Below are positions 9,801 to 19,047 of a stretch of 64,000 bases of DNA, one piece after another. The DNA comes from Eremothecium cymbalariae DBVPG#7215 (Eukaryota > Ascomycota > Saccharomycetes > Saccharomycetales > Saccharomycetaceae), in contig NC_016451.1 in the NCBI RefSeq assembly GCF_000235365.1, positions 496,001-560,000 of the forward strand, read 5' to 3'. The stretch's first letter is position 1. Every line of letters starts with the position of its first letter. The position numbers were made by a program, and so were the translations under genes. The notes under the pieces are model-generated. The model was not told where the DNA came from. It did no database searches and was given only the letters and a program-made list of their open reading frames with translations.

Positions 9801-10646
9801 CTACTGATTAACTAGTTCCTTCTGCAGACCTCTTACACATTTCCAAAGCAGCTCGAAATCCTTGGGTTGTGCAGCACCACATGCCATCCATCGAATCCTT
9901 AGTTGAGGATCAACGACGTATACGTAGCCAGTATACGGATTATTCAAAAGTAACTTTTCACGAATCATAAACGGAAGCTGTTCCCTGGCACAGACAAAAT
10001 ATTGGCTATGACGTCTTTCAGGAATTTCGTTACGTAATTTCCGAAGAGAAAGGTTCACAATTAAAGATTTGACCCAATTCTCAGAAAAATTAATGTCAAT
10101 TATCTGTGCAGCAGCAGTAGACATAGTAGACTGCTTATCATTCAGTAGTTCATGACCATTCGCAAGATAGTCAATGTTTTCATTTTGAAAGTAGCTATTA
10201 ACTAATTTTTCTCCTGCCACACTAGTCGCTATCTTGATAATGGATAATTTGCCTCGTAGTGTGTCCTCCAAGCATGTTTTCTCAGCGTTTGCTAAGGTCC
10301 TTCCAACTAAATGTGGGAAATACAAGGATTTTTCAGCACGCCAATAAGACGGTGGTGACAAGAACAACTTCCCATTGGTTTTACGGAAAGTATAAACGTC
10401 ATACATCCCGCTTTTGCTGAATTCCAGCGCAAGTTCCTCAGCTCTTTGGGTCGTCTTATCTTGCTTGAACATATCTTTCAAGGAGTTACCCTTCGTGTAA
10501 GGGATGGATCTATCAGGCGAACATTCCAAGCCCACTGGTTTCTTTAATTCCTGGACGACATGGTCCCTTGGGGCAGCTTTAATTAGCGCGTTGTTCAGTC
10601 TATTAAAGAAGCCGACCGTTGACGTAGTACTAAAAAATCTCTTCAT
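9801..10646 (-). CDS. ATP10: Atp10, assembly factor of the mitochondrial ATP synthase Fo sector
   Basis: 281 residues against 279 in S. cerevisiae. Atp10 is an inner-membrane-associated chaperone that binds newly made Atp6 and helps its assembly into Fo. The first ATG (10646) begins with MKRFFSTTSTVGFFNRL, a mitochondrial targeting peptide. The body shows LFLSPPSYWRAEKSLYFPHL and the C-terminal block NPYTGYVYVVDPQLRIRWMA, both recognisable in the family. A four-residue extension upstream would use a non-ATG start and was rejected. It is divergent from ART10 (418 bp), as in S. cerevisiae YLR393W-YLR392C. Confidence 0.9.
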   Translation of the reverse strand: MKRFFSTTSTVGFFNRLNNALIKAAPRDHVVQELKKPVGLECSPDRSIPYTKGNSLKDMFKQDKTTQRAEELALEFSKSGMYDVYTFRKTNGKLFLSPPSYWRAEKSLYFPHLVGRTLANAEKTCLEDTLRGKLSIIKIATSVAGEKLVNSYFQNENIDYLANGHELLNDKQSTMSTAAAQIIDINFSENWVKSLIVNLSLRKLRNEIPERRHSQYFVCAREQLPFMIREKLLLNNPYTGYVYVVDPQLRIRWMACGAAQPKDFELLWKCVRGLQKELVNQ

Positions 10647-11064
10647 TTCTTGCAGCAACGTCTCTTTAAACAGAATATCTGCTGCCAGGTTTACGTACTT
10701 TCTTTCACTCCTGTATTATAGAGAGCTTCTTGTCCTGGTGTCCTGGCATTCTTCAAGATGCGGAAATAAGAAAAGCAATTTATATTTTTCTCGAGAAATT
10801 TTACCAGACCGTTTTTTTTCTCGAGAGATCCTCTGTATCTCTGCTGTAGGAGGACAATGTCTCTAACACGGCGGTATCTAAATATATGGGATGTCCCACT
10901 TGGCTTACTTGTTGCCAGGTATATATAAAAGTAAAGATTAAGGCCATATCTTATACTAAAAGCTGTCGTTGAGTAATGTGGTATAGAAGAAGGGTCAGTT
11001 CAGAACGGTTATCTGTTATATCACTCCGCAAATCTATTGAAGACGACGATATCTAAGTTTGTGT
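10647..11064. promoter_or_regulatory. Divergent promoter of ATP10 and ART10
   Basis: 418 bp. Two CTCGAG palindromes occur 31 bp apart: TTTCTCGAGAAA at 10787-10798 and TCTCGAGA at 10819-10826. CTCGAG is the core of the Xbp1 site known from S. cerevisiae. TATATAAAAG at 10921-10930 is a TATA box placed for ART10. Functional use of the CTCGAG pair is inference. Confidence 0.45.
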
Positions 11065-12378
11065 ATGGCGCCAACGGTTTCTATAAGGCTACACCCATCC
11101 TGTAATGGTGAATACTATACTGAACGTGAAATTATATCAGGGAGTATAGTTTTAGAATTAAAAGAGCTTACGTATATCGAACGGTTAACGGTTTCGCTAA
11201 GGGGGATTACTCAGACGACAACTATTATAGAAACAGATAGATATCATGCTCAACAGTCTAAACAAAAGTTAAGATGGCCATATGAGAAAGATAGATCAAC
11301 TCATGTGGTATTTAATGAGTCAATTATTTTGTTTCCTTCAAAAAAGGTGTCGGATGTATTAGGAGAAGAAGAGGGCGGGTTTGGTGTTACGCAAGGCAGA
11401 TATTGCTATAACTTTAGCTTCCAACTGGCTGGTAATCACAAATGTTTATCACAACACCAAGCTAAATATGAGTCATTTTTGGAGGGCGAGAAAGCCGTTA
11501 TTAATGGAAGCCATTTGCCACCTAGTTTTAACGATTCCAATATTGGGAAGAATCCTGAGAGCGTCGATTTATTTTTTTATTCATTAGGAAGGGTTCGTTA
11601 TGTTCTAAAAACAGATCTGACATTAGGAGAACCCCAAAAGTATTCTTTAGCTCCTGGTTCCTTGATAGCGGATACTCAGCTAATTAAATTTATGCCAACG
11701 CAATGCAACTCTTGTACCGATCCGTGTCAGTATATGGTAAATCCTTCTAGAGCGGTACTAAGTTACTGTTCACCGGAAGTCCTACTTCCCGGCGACGCCG
11801 GCAATGTCACCCTACAGGTGAATTCCAAAGGTTTAGACCAACTGCATAGGATGGATTACCTGTTTAAACAAAATACCGATAAATTTGATAGGCTGCAGTT
11901 GTTATTTAACAAACCTTCATATGGGCTTGATATAAAATTGGTGTATCTCCAACTGGATCTAATTGAGCATGTTGACTACCTTGCAAATAATATAAAAAAC
12001 AATAATATTTCACAACTCACAGTTATGATTGAGAAAATGGATTATAATCTTTCATTAGAGAAGCTCCATCAAACAAAAAATGATATGTGGGAGTTACCAA
12101 TAGAGTTGGGGTGGAATGCGAACTTGAATAGACTAAGGTTCAATGAAGAAAATTATACACATAGGGGTAACAAGTTGTTTAGCTTTACCAGCTGTAATAT
12201 TGAAAGACGGTTCTGGCTAAAGCTTAAGCTTTCTTGGAAGATACAGGGTATGCCAATTAATACGGAAGTCATCATAGACCCTGTTACGGTGTTTGCTGAC
12301 GTAGCACAGTCGCTGATCATACAGCCCCCTCCGGAGTACGAGGAACCTCCACCGAAGTACGAAGAAATACTGCCATAA
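11065..12378 (+). CDS. ART10: Art10-like arrestin-related adaptor of the Rsp5 ubiquitin ligase
   Basis: 437 residues against 518 in S. cerevisiae Art10 (YLR392C). Arrestin-related proteins recruit the Nedd4-type ligase Rsp5 to cargo, mostly plasma-membrane transporters, for endocytosis. The N-terminal part is an arrestin-like beta-sandwich (SGSIVLELKELTYIERLTVSLRG at residues about 28-50, printed here only as a landmark). At the very end two PPxY-type motifs stand in tandem: PPPEYEE and PPPKYEE (about residues 421-435), which are the Rsp5 WW-domain ligands. The ATG at 11065 was chosen; the two codons before it have no ATG. Position between ATP10 and CCW14 matches S. cerevisiae. Its cargo is not predictable. 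Confidence 0.85.
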   Translation: MAPTVSIRLHPSCNGEYYTEREIISGSIVLELKELTYIERLTVSLRGITQTTTIIETDRYHAQQSKQKLRWPYEKDRSTHVVFNESIILFPSKKVSDVLGEEEGGFGVTQGRYCYNFSFQLAGNHKCLSQHQAKYESFLEGEKAVINGSHLPPSFNDSNIGKNPESVDLFFYSLGRVRYVLKTDLTLGEPQKYSLAPGSLIADTQLIKFMPTQCNSCTDPCQYMVNPSRAVLSYCSPEVLLPGDAGNVTLQVNSKGLDQLHRMDYLFKQNTDKFDRLQLLFNKPSYGLDIKLVYLQLDLIEHVDYLANNIKNNNISQLTVMIEKMDYNLSLEKLHQTKNDMWELPIELGWNANLNRLRFNEENYTHRGNKLFSFTSCNIERRFWLKLKLSWKIQGMPINTEVIIDPVTVFADVAQSLIIQPPPEYEEPPPKYEEILP

Positions 12379-12811
12379 TAATAGAAAAATAAAAATAAAC
12401 ATTTGCAATAGAAAACAATTTGTATTTTAGCGCAGAGATTTATTTATTGTATGTAGAACGTGGATATAACATAAATCGAAAACTAACTTTAGCTACGGCT
12501 AATTCAGTGATTTTTGACAAAAAAGGTGATAGAGTGGTCTGTGGTAAGGAGGTGACGAAGGAAACCCAGTAAATAGACATAATCTAAACATATACTTCTC
12601 TCTTGTATACGCTGTGCAGCTGCAGGAATTTCGTCCTTATCTTGATCGGAAGGAATAACTCCTGCTACCCAATGCACAGTAGAAAGGCACCTCGTATGCT
12701 GCCAAAGATATGCTGTTCGGAACGCTTGTTTTGATTTATTTCTATTTTTATTTTTCATCCTGTTGAATGGAATAAGGACAGGAGGCTGCCTGCTTACCTA
12801 TATCCCAAGGA
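12379..12811. other. Convergent 3' region of ART10 and CCW14
   Basis: AT-rich 433-bp spacer. It holds 3' ends of two convergent genes. An 84-codon reading frame on the minus strand (12504-12758) resembles nothing I know and overlaps the expected CCW14 3' UTR. Confidence 0.5.
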
Positions 12812-13435
12812 TTAAATTAACATACCGGCTATCATCAAGAAACCAGCAACACCGTAACCTGCGACTAGAGATTCGGCACCAGCAATAGACTGTTGAAGAG
12901 GTAATCCTGGTGTTGTGCTACCTTGGATGATAGATGAGGACAAGGTGGTGGAAGCAAAAGTAGACTCAGAAGCCTTTGAACTGTGAACAGCACTCGAGGA
13001 AGCAACCAAAGTCGAAGAGAGTATTGAAGAACCGGAACCAACGGGAGTACTAGAAGCAGAAGCACTCGAAGCAGAAGCACTAGAAGCGGATGCACTAGAA
13101 GCGGATGCACTCGAAACAGACGACGTCTTAGAAACAGTAGATGTCGATGACGCAGAGGACTGAGAACCAGAAGATGCACCATGTTCCGAACAAGTACTCT
13201 TGAAAGAAGACAATGCTGTATCAGAATCACCAGATGGACATATAGATTTCAAACAGTTTTCAATAGCATCACTTTGGTCGTTGCAGAAACAAGAAACCTT
13301 TCCTAAACCGCATGTGGAACTCTTGGAAACTTGTGCAACACAAGCCAATAGACAAGCTGGAGGAGTGGCAATAACCTCACTGACGCAGACAGCAATAGCT
13401 AAAACAACTGAAGTAACGAATGTAGATGAACGCAT
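12812..13435 (-). CDS. CCW14: Ccw14-like CFEM-domain GPI-anchored cell-wall protein
   Basis: 207 residues against 238 in S. cerevisiae Ccw14. It is a secreted, covalently linked inner-layer wall mannoprotein. The order seen is a signal peptide (residues about 1-23), then a CFEM domain with eight cysteines (CLLACVAQ, STCGLG, VSCFCND, ENCLKSICP, STC), then a long Ser/Ala-rich and probably O-mannosylated stalk. The C-terminal hydrophobic tail (VAGYGVAGFLMIAGMLI) signals GPI attachment. The stalk contains four 15-bp tandem repeats. Neighbours ART10 and, further on, ECM19 and STE23 follow the S. cerevisiae order. The 0.9-kb upstream region is unusually long and suits a highly expressed, regulated gene. 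Confidence 0.9.
   Translation of the reverse strand: MRSSTFVTSVVLAIAVCVSEVIATPPACLLACVAQVSKSSTCGLGKVSCFCNDQSDAIENCLKSICPSGDSDTALSSFKSTCSEHGASSGSQSSASSTSTVSKTSSVSSASASSASASSASASSASASSTPVGSGSSILSSTLVASSSAVHSSKASESTFASTTLSSSIIQGSTTPGLPLQQSIAGAESLVAGYGVAGFLMIAGMLI
13051..13110 (-). repeat. Four 15-bp tandem repeats coding Ser/Ala units in CCW14
   Basis: Units at 13051-13065, 13066-13080, 13081-13095 and 13096-13110 differ by a few third-position changes. They encode a five-residue Ser/Ala repeat in the wall-protein stalk, a region expected to vary in length between strains. Confidence 0.8.
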
Positions 13436-13635
13436 GATTAGTTCGATAGTTGGGGTTTCTGTAGTCTTTTGACAGTAGAAAAAACGAAATCAATACCTGG
13501 TAGTTATTATATATCCATAAAAGATTGCCTGTCAAGTTTAAAACTAGGTGGAAAAAGTAATGTTGGTGAAATCGAAAGCCTCGTTTTCGATCGTGATAAT
13601 CCGCAAGTTACTAAAAAAAGATCCTGCCATCTATA

Positions 13636-13654
13636 TCACGTGACAACACGTGAC
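13636..13654. promoter_or_regulatory. Paired CACGTG E-boxes upstream of CCW14
   Basis: CACGTGAC occurs at 13637-13644 and again at 13647-13654, exactly one helical turn (10 bp) apart, about 200 bp upstream of the CCW14 start. The first copy extended by two bases is ATCACGTG, which also fits the Cbf1/CDEI consensus. Cbf1 or Pho4-like bHLH proteins are the obvious candidates. Confidence 0.5.
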
Positions 13655-14196
13655 AACAATTCGATCCTCGTTAACGTTGTACATATTAACTACTGCAGGA
13701 ATAGGGCTGAGTGCCCAGAAGATACGGATTCAAATGTATGTGTATGAACGGCTGAGAGTCCCTTTAACATCTAGCCACCCCCCTAAAAGAGGTTCATGCG
13801 TACTTGACCATATAAGGCTGCCCTCCGGGGTCTGTCTGTGATGGTGATGGATCCGGTCTGGATCGTCAAACACTGGGCTTGAGATGCCTTCCAACGGAAC
13901 TTTGGTCTACAGAATGTATATATATGCCTCTGGGAGGGGGTTTTCGTACTACAAATGTGTTGTGCTTTTTCTGCAGGCTTGTCAGAACTGCGAATGAGCG
14001 CATCCCAGCGTTTAGAAGTGGTCTCGTTGGGAAGTACATGAATCTTGAATCATTAAAACAAACAGATACCTGTTTAGGAGCAGGAGCTGGCCAGTAGCTG
14101 GTTAAGTAAAACTTGTTGGCTTTGGTCTCGTGTGTATCGGAGTAGCGTATAACTATATCATATCCCACGATGCACGTCTAAACGTATGCGGCGATG

Positions 14197-14219
14197 ATTA
14201 TATAACATTATTATATAAT
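14197..14219. terminator. AT-rich inverted repeat 3' of PEX19
   Basis: ATTATATAA and TTATATAAT flank the 5-base spacer CATTA, about 95-115 bp after the PEX19 stop codon (minus strand). TATATA-like sequences act as efficiency elements in yeast 3'-end formation, so a polyadenylation role is more likely than a hairpin role. Confidence 0.4.
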
Positions 14220-14313
14220 ACCCAGGAAGAGCGGTAAGATGTGCAGGCAGGCAAAATAAGTGAAGAGAAGGAGAGAAAAGAAGCGAGGCGAGGCTTAGCA
14301 GGAGATTCTAATA

Positions 14314-15258
14314 CTACTGAGTGTTGCAGGTATTCTCGAGCTCTTTGTCTATGTTTCCGAGGTTTTCGTCGCCTTCAACCTCGAGCATTTTGGCGAAGTC
14401 GTTCAATTCTTGATTGCTTTTCCCGCTATTAAAACCTTTGTTCACGGGACTATCGCCCAGCTGCTCGAGGGCGTCAATTAGATCAGTAATCTCATTGCGA
14501 TATTTTTCGTTAGAGTAATCAGCCTTTTCATATACAGCAATTATTTTGTTGACGGTATCGAGCTGCTTATTGTAGGTCGAGATTTTGTCCTTGTGTTCAT
14601 CCTTGCTGCTATTTTCTTCCATCCATTTGACGAATTCTATCTGCATCTCCTTCATGGGTTGATACATCACCTCCTTAGAAGACATTTGGTTAAGAATATT
14701 GAGAATTGCACCGTCCATGTTGTCGCCATCTAATCCATCGCTACCATCAGCGAGTTGGGAGAATAGCTGAGATAGGATTTCGTCTGAATTCTGAGACTTC
14801 TTTTCTTGTTCCAACTTGGAGTCAATGTTAGTTGAATTTTCCTTTAATCTATCTAAAGTATTCGAGATAATATCCTTGAAGTCTTCCTTATTCTCAGAAG
14901 TTGGTTTCTCAGCTTTCTTGTCATTATTAACCTGTCCTTCGGGTGGCGAATGTGGTACCGAAGCCTTTTCCAGAACGCCTAGCAAGTTCTTGAAACTGTT
15001 CACAGCCTCTTTGTCCGCTTCTTCTACCTCTGAAGTCATGAGCCCTTGAAACTGAGATTGTAATTCTTCGATCATTTCCGCAACTTCAGGATCTGTGTTC
15101 TGTTCTTTCCGTGCGCCAGCGCTATCATTCGCCGGCTTCTTTATACTATCATCTTTACTAGAAATGGAACCTGTCCTAGATTTCTCTTCTCTGTCTAACT
15201 TTGAAGGATCTTCTAAGTACTCATCAAGATCATCATATTCATCTGCAGGACTGCTCAT
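14314..15258 (-). CDS. PEX19: Pex19, farnesylated peroxisomal membrane protein receptor
   Basis: 314 residues against 342 in S. cerevisiae. Pex19 is the cytosolic chaperone and receptor that delivers peroxisomal membrane proteins to Pex3. The N-terminus is acidic (SPADEYDDLDEYLED), as expected of the Pex3-binding and disordered part. The C-terminal helical domain includes VMYQPMKEMQIEFVKWMEEN, the family's conserved cargo-binding core. The protein ends in CNTQ, a CaaX farnesylation box (CKQQ in S. cerevisiae). It is divergent from UBC9 as in YDL065C-YDL064W. Start at the first ATG. Confidence 0.92.
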   Translation of the reverse strand: MSSPADEYDDLDEYLEDPSKLDREEKSRTGSISSKDDSIKKPANDSAGARKEQNTDPEVAEMIEELQSQFQGLMTSEVEEADKEAVNSFKNLLGVLEKASVPHSPPEGQVNNDKKAEKPTSENKEDFKDIISNTLDRLKENSTNIDSKLEQEKKSQNSDEILSQLFSQLADGSDGLDGDNMDGAILNILNQMSSKEVMYQPMKEMQIEFVKWMEENSSKDEHKDKISTYNKQLDTVNKIIAVYEKADYSNEKYRNEITDLIDALEQLGDSPVNKGFNSGKSNQELNDFAKMLEVEGDENLGNIDKELENTCNTQ

Positions 15259-15487
15259 ATCTCTTTGTTTCTAACCTATGGCTTTCTTTATTAGAATGCG
15301 TGCGTAAAAGCATTAAAACCTTTTCGACTAAAGTGTTGATCAAATTTTGGAAGACCGTTGCGTTAATGCGGGACGCTTCAAAGCAGAAATTTATGTCAAG
15401 ATAGTCAACGCAAACTGTAATACATACCTCAAAAGGATTTTCAATAGTTATTAAACGCCGTTCATATAGGTCAGTGGTTTCAGGGAA

Positions 15488-16052
15488 ATGAATAGTTTGT
15501 GTTTGCAAAGGTTACAAGAAGAAAGGTACGTATGAAGTTTTTGATTGGATTGTCCATTTGATTCACTCTGATACAAGTTTGCTGTACGTGTATACTAACA
15601 TTAGAGGGTTTTACAGAAAGAAGTGGAGAAAGGATCATCCATTTGGATTTTGGGCAAAGCCTACAAAGAAGGAGGATGGATCGATGAACTTACAAAAGTG
15701 GGAGGCGGGTATACCGGGTAGAGAGGGTACTATTTGGAAGGATGCTGTGTATCCGATTACTATTGAATATCCTGATGACTATCCTTCGAAACCTCCCAAG
15801 GTGAAATTTCCAGCTGGTTTCTATCACCCCAACATCTATCCTAGTGGTACAGTTTGTCTCAGTATCTTGAACGAAGATCAGGATTGGAAACCAGCCATTA
15901 CAATGAAACAAATTCTTCTAGGTGTTCAGGACTTATTAACAAGTCCTAATCCTGATTCTCCAGCTCAAGAACCAGCATGGAGGGCATATGCTAAGAATGT
16001 ACAGGAATACGAAAAAAAGGTTTTAGAACAAGCTAGAAGGTATACAAAATGA
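15488..16052 (+). CDS. UBC9: Ubc9, SUMO-conjugating E2 enzyme (one intron)
   Basis: Spliced product of 157 residues, the same length as S. cerevisiae Ubc9. Exon 1 is 15488-15525 and exon 2 is 15617-16052. Joining them gives [20 protein letters not shown], nearly identical to the S. cerevisiae N-terminus. The E2 core shows HPFGFWAKP, the HPN motif in [11 protein letters not shown], and the active-site Cys in [15 protein letters not shown]. Ubc9 transfers SUMO (Smt3) to substrates and works with Siz and Zip3-type ligases; a Cst9-type ligase is encoded in the same window. S. cerevisiae UBC9 also has a 5'-proximal intron, so the structure is conserved. It is divergent from PEX19 and converges on SYO1. 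Confidence 0.95.
15526..15616 (+). other. UBC9: UBC9 intron, 91 nt
   Basis: 5' splice site GTACGT at 15526, branch point TACTAAC at 15593-15599, and 3' splice site TTACAG ending at 15616, 18 nt after the branch A. The phase restores the conserved Ubc9 N-terminus across an AGA codon. Confidence 0.95.
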
Positions 16053-16306
16053 TTGAAGATTAGAGGTTTGCCAATAGGTGTATAAATATTTGTCAAATAC
16101 TGTTAGGCTCAGTCCCACAAAGTTAAAATTCCATAGAGTTAAAAATCTTGATGTTTCTGAGGTTATTTTGCCCTGTATAGAAGTTTTTTCACCAGAATCA
16201 GTTAGTTATGACGTGGAGGGAGTAACATACATGTTACTATGAGTATATTAGCGGGTATATATATAAAGAAAATACAAAACTATAGATAGGTCCACATACA
16301 ACGTTT

Positions 16307-18148
16307 TCAGGAACGCTCTTTTACTTTGTAGTGTATGAAACTATCTAGGGTTGTGAATGCTTCGCGACTTTCATTCTTTAGTTGAGGGTCCTTATTCTTG
16401 TCAATAAATTTGAAAGCAGTTTTGAGGTTGGGCATCACCTGCTGCCTCAGAGATTCAAGATAATTTAATTCAACAAACACAGGTCTGTCGTAATCAAACT
16501 CTGCGTCGGAATAGATGTCTATGAAGTGATTGAGAACGTCAATTAATAGTCTGGGTGGTAAGTCTTTTTTAGATAACAATTGGATGAAGAATTGGCCAAC
16601 TAATTTGTTCACATCAACCTGGTGGGGAAACATTGCTAAAGCAGAAAGAACGCTTAAACAACGTTGTTTTAAATCCAACTGTTCTTCATAATCCAAATTT
16701 TCAACAAGATTGAATTGATCAATAATAGATTGTGCAAACCCCACATTATTACATTGCAGCAATTGTAAATATTGTGACGAATTGTTCTGTAATTGAACAG
16801 ACTTTAACAATGCCCACATACAACTTAGTTTACCCAGCCTATTTCCAAGGTCGTCATTTTCCAATTCGTTCATTGACGCCCAAAGGTTGTGCCATGGCTT
16901 GTTCGGCAATTCAAACAAATTTATTCCTACCGTAATGAATAACCAGAGTAGATTATTCCATGCAATCAAAACACGAGAACCAAAGTCTTTAAACAAAGCT
17001 TGGAATACAACTGGTAAAGAGGTTGTGAAGATGGTTACTAGGTTCTCTGAGACATTTTTGTCACCTTCTTCAAACTTTGCAGCAACTAGCTCAATTACAG
17101 CAGTTATGACATCCAGAGACAATTCCAAACTTTGTAGTTTCATCATTGCATCAGAACGTCTTTTTGTATAATCCCTAATTTGCTTAGATATCTCCTCAGT
17201 ATTACTCAACTTTGTCATCTCCTCGTCCTGTGTAAAAAGGTTTAAATTGGCTTTCATTTCTTCGAGATTAATATGTTCGATAGCAGAACAGGTATTTTGA
17301 ATGACAGCAGAAGCCTGAACATAAGAAATATCCATGTCCAAAAACTGCAACAGAATACCTTGAACCAAAACTTTTGTCAACTCATTGGCATTGACGATAA
17401 CTAAGCTGGGAAGAGCGTTCACAAACTCTGCCAATATATTATGCTCCTTAATAGTCTCAATGAATGCAGCTGATTCTGCAGAAAAAGTATAAAGCAAATC
17501 TAGTACAGTATTAAACAACTGGGTAGTGATTTTCAATGTGGCAGATGTAGTAACTTCTTGAACAGAAACACCATACCTTAAAACCTCGGACAGAATCTGC
17601 AATAAACGAGCCAATTTAACTCCCGACGTCACAGTGTTAAAAATATTGTCAGAACCGTTCGCCAAAGCAACAACTAAGGAGAGCAAATTATCACCAAAGT
17701 CAAAAAGAAGCCTTTTAGATTCCTTAGTGGCCTTTGAATTCTCCCCCATACTATCAAGAGATTTTAACAATTTATCAAACCCAGCGTTTATTCCAGTCCA
17801 GATATCCAATCTCCACAAATGTGTCGCCACATCATAACCCTCCAAACACAAATTCCTCAGCAAGCCAAAGGACTCAACCATAATTTCCGTGTTTTCGTCT
17901 GTTATCAATCGATTCATAACCAACTGGATCAGCTTCTCCTTCAAAAAAAGCTCCCTCATATAAGGATCCTCACACAACACACTTATCGATCCTAATGCCA
18001 TAGACCTATCGTTCGCCACAACACTCTGCAACTTTTCCAACAATGGCTGGATCTTCTTGCGTCGTACTTGCTCCTCCTTCTCAACATTCCGCCCTAGAGG
18101 ATTCGAACGAGACCTAGAAGATCTCAATCTCTTCTTAGACTTACCCAT
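16307..18148 (-). CDS. SYO1: Syo1, synchronised importer of 5S RNP proteins Rpl5 and Rpl11
   Basis: 613 residues against 620 in S. cerevisiae (YDL063C). Syo1 is a symportin: it binds Rpl5 and Rpl11 together and is carried into the nucleus by Kap104. The start at 18148 gives MGKSKKRLRSSRSRSNPLGR, a basic N-terminus typical of the family and of a Kap104 signal. The rest is helical repeat (ARM/HEAT), with VESFGLLRNLCLEGYDV an easily recognised ARM repeat near residue 100. An acidic loop expected in the middle is weak here. Upstream sequence carries RRPE and PAC-like motifs found in front of ribosome-biogenesis genes. It converges on UBC9. Confidence 0.92.
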   Translation of the reverse strand: MGKSKKRLRSSRSRSNPLGRNVEKEEQVRRKKIQPLLEKLQSVVANDRSMALGSISVLCEDPYMRELFLKEKLIQLVMNRLITDENTEIMVESFGLLRNLCLEGYDVATHLWRLDIWTGINAGFDKLLKSLDSMGENSKATKESKRLLFDFGDNLLSLVVALANGSDNIFNTVTSGVKLARLLQILSEVLRYGVSVQEVTTSATLKITTQLFNTVLDLLYTFSAESAAFIETIKEHNILAEFVNALPSLVIVNANELTKVLVQGILLQFLDMDISYVQASAVIQNTCSAIEHINLEEMKANLNLFTQDEEMTKLSNTEEISKQIRDYTKRRSDAMMKLQSLELSLDVITAVIELVAAKFEEGDKNVSENLVTIFTTSLPVVFQALFKDFGSRVLIAWNNLLWLFITVGINLFELPNKPWHNLWASMNELENDDLGNRLGKLSCMWALLKSVQLQNNSSQYLQLLQCNNVGFAQSIIDQFNLVENLDYEEQLDLKQRCLSVLSALAMFPHQVDVNKLVGQFFIQLLSKKDLPPRLLIDVLNHFIDIYSDAEFDYDRPVFVELNYLESLRQQVMPNLKTAFKFIDKNKDPQLKNESREAFTTLDSFIHYKVKERS

Positions 18149-18236
18149 CCTACAATAAAAAATCCACAACTACTTGGCCCCCTGCGACTATCAACTGAAA
18201 TCCTTTATTAACCTAATAAACTGCCATAACACTTAT

Positions 18237-18276
18237 GCGATGACATTACTATATTGTACATTCTACAAATTTTTCA
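18237..18276 (-). promoter_or_regulatory. PAC-like and RRPE motifs upstream of SYO1
   Basis: GCGATGACAT at 18237-18246 matches the PAC consensus (GCGATGAGMT) except at one base. TGAAAAATTT on the minus strand at 18276-18267 matches RRPE. Both are about 90-130 bp upstream of the SYO1 start. This pair is known from ribosome-biogenesis genes and is bound by Dot6/Tod6 and Stb3 in S. cerevisiae. Confidence 0.55.
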
Positions 18277-18394
18277 ATTTTGAAAAAATTCCTTCGTCCA
18301 TAATTACATGTCACTGCCCACCAAGAAGCCTTCGAACAACAACAGGAGCATTATGCTGTGGACGATACAATGTCATAAACGTTTTAACCTTAGT

Positions 18395-18664
18395 TCACTT
18401 GCTATTGGATGAACCTTGACCCTCTGCGTCTTCGACCTCCTGTAGTACTGCCTTTTGCCAATGCTTCTGATGCTCTAACACATCTTCCGGTAAAACAGGA
18501 TTACCTTCTTTGTCATACTTGGGAATTTCTATATCCGTCCTCAAATTACCATCTTGTCTAAGCTGCTCAATGACAATTGGCTCGAAAAACTTGGTACCCG
18601 AGTAGATGCCAAACAAGCTGATTAAGCCAAACCCAACTAATTCGTACGACTTTAGTCTACCCAT
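18395..18664 (-). CDS. ECM19: Ecm19-like small mitochondrial protein
   Basis: 89 residues against 112 in S. cerevisiae Ecm19 (YLR390W), whose function is poorly known; it localises to mitochondria. One hydrophobic helix lies near the N-terminus (LVGFGLISLFGIYSGTKFF), followed by the conserved stretch EPIVIEQLRQDGNLRTDIEI. The C-terminal part is charged. Identification rests on this block and on its position between CCW14 and STE23. The ATG at 18664 was chosen because the upstream in-frame extension lacks an ATG. It is divergent from STE23 (383 bp). Confidence 0.8.
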   Translation of the reverse strand: MGRLKSYELVGFGLISLFGIYSGTKFFEPIVIEQLRQDGNLRTDIEIPKYDKEGNPVLPEDVLEHQKHWQKAVLQEVEDAEGQGSSNSK

Positions 18665-19047
18665 CTTGATGTTCCTCCGTGAAATACTTCCTTTTTCCGT
18701 TTTTCCAGCTATCACAAGGAGAGTAGGTTGCTGAAACGGATATGGGGGAGGAAAGCTTCAAAGTTGCTAAACTTAACTTAAACCTTCTAGAAGAGGCTTT
18801 TTTTTACATATAAACTTCACAGACGCTTTTAATAAGTACAACGTCACGCATGAATTAGTATATACACTACCCCAATTAAGAACACCCTCTGAAAGTAAGG
18901 TTTCATGATATTCATGAATCTTGGCGGTACGTTATTAAGCAATTTAAAGCTGCCATTTTTGAGGTTTTTACAAGTGGTTACAGATTAGTATTCAAGCTGA
19001 AATTTCCTGTTGCTTTTTTTCAGGTGGTGATAGGTTCACTTTTCTTA
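18665..19047. promoter_or_regulatory. Divergent promoter of ECM19 and STE23
   Basis: 383 bp between starts. It contains a short open frame from an ATG at 18907 that stops before STE23, and a pyrimidine-rich TTTTTTTCAG at 19014-19023 that looks like a 3' splice site. I could not pair it with a proper branch point or an in-frame upstream exon, so STE23 is read as unspliced. Confidence 0.45.

Larger units (their letters stand above)
13436..14313. other. Long upstream region of CCW14 and 3' flank of PEX19
   Basis: 878 bp. On the minus strand a TATATAA box lies at 13513-13507, about 75 bp from the CCW14 ATG. Two CACGTG boxes lie 10 bp apart at about 13637-13652. The distal end carries an AT-rich inverted repeat near the PEX19 stop. 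Several short open frames here lack any recognisable feature. No RNA gene was recognised. Confidence 0.55.

Noticed and set aside
12504..12758. 84-codon open frame between ART10 and CCW14
   Set aside because: No recognisable domain, no synteny partner, and it overlaps the expected 3' UTRs of the flanking genes. It cannot be fully excluded.
18904..19023. Possible 5' intron of STE23 (GTACGT after an upstream ATG and a T-rich CAG at 19023)
   Set aside because: There is no TACTAAC-like branch point and the upstream exon would join in the wrong frame.
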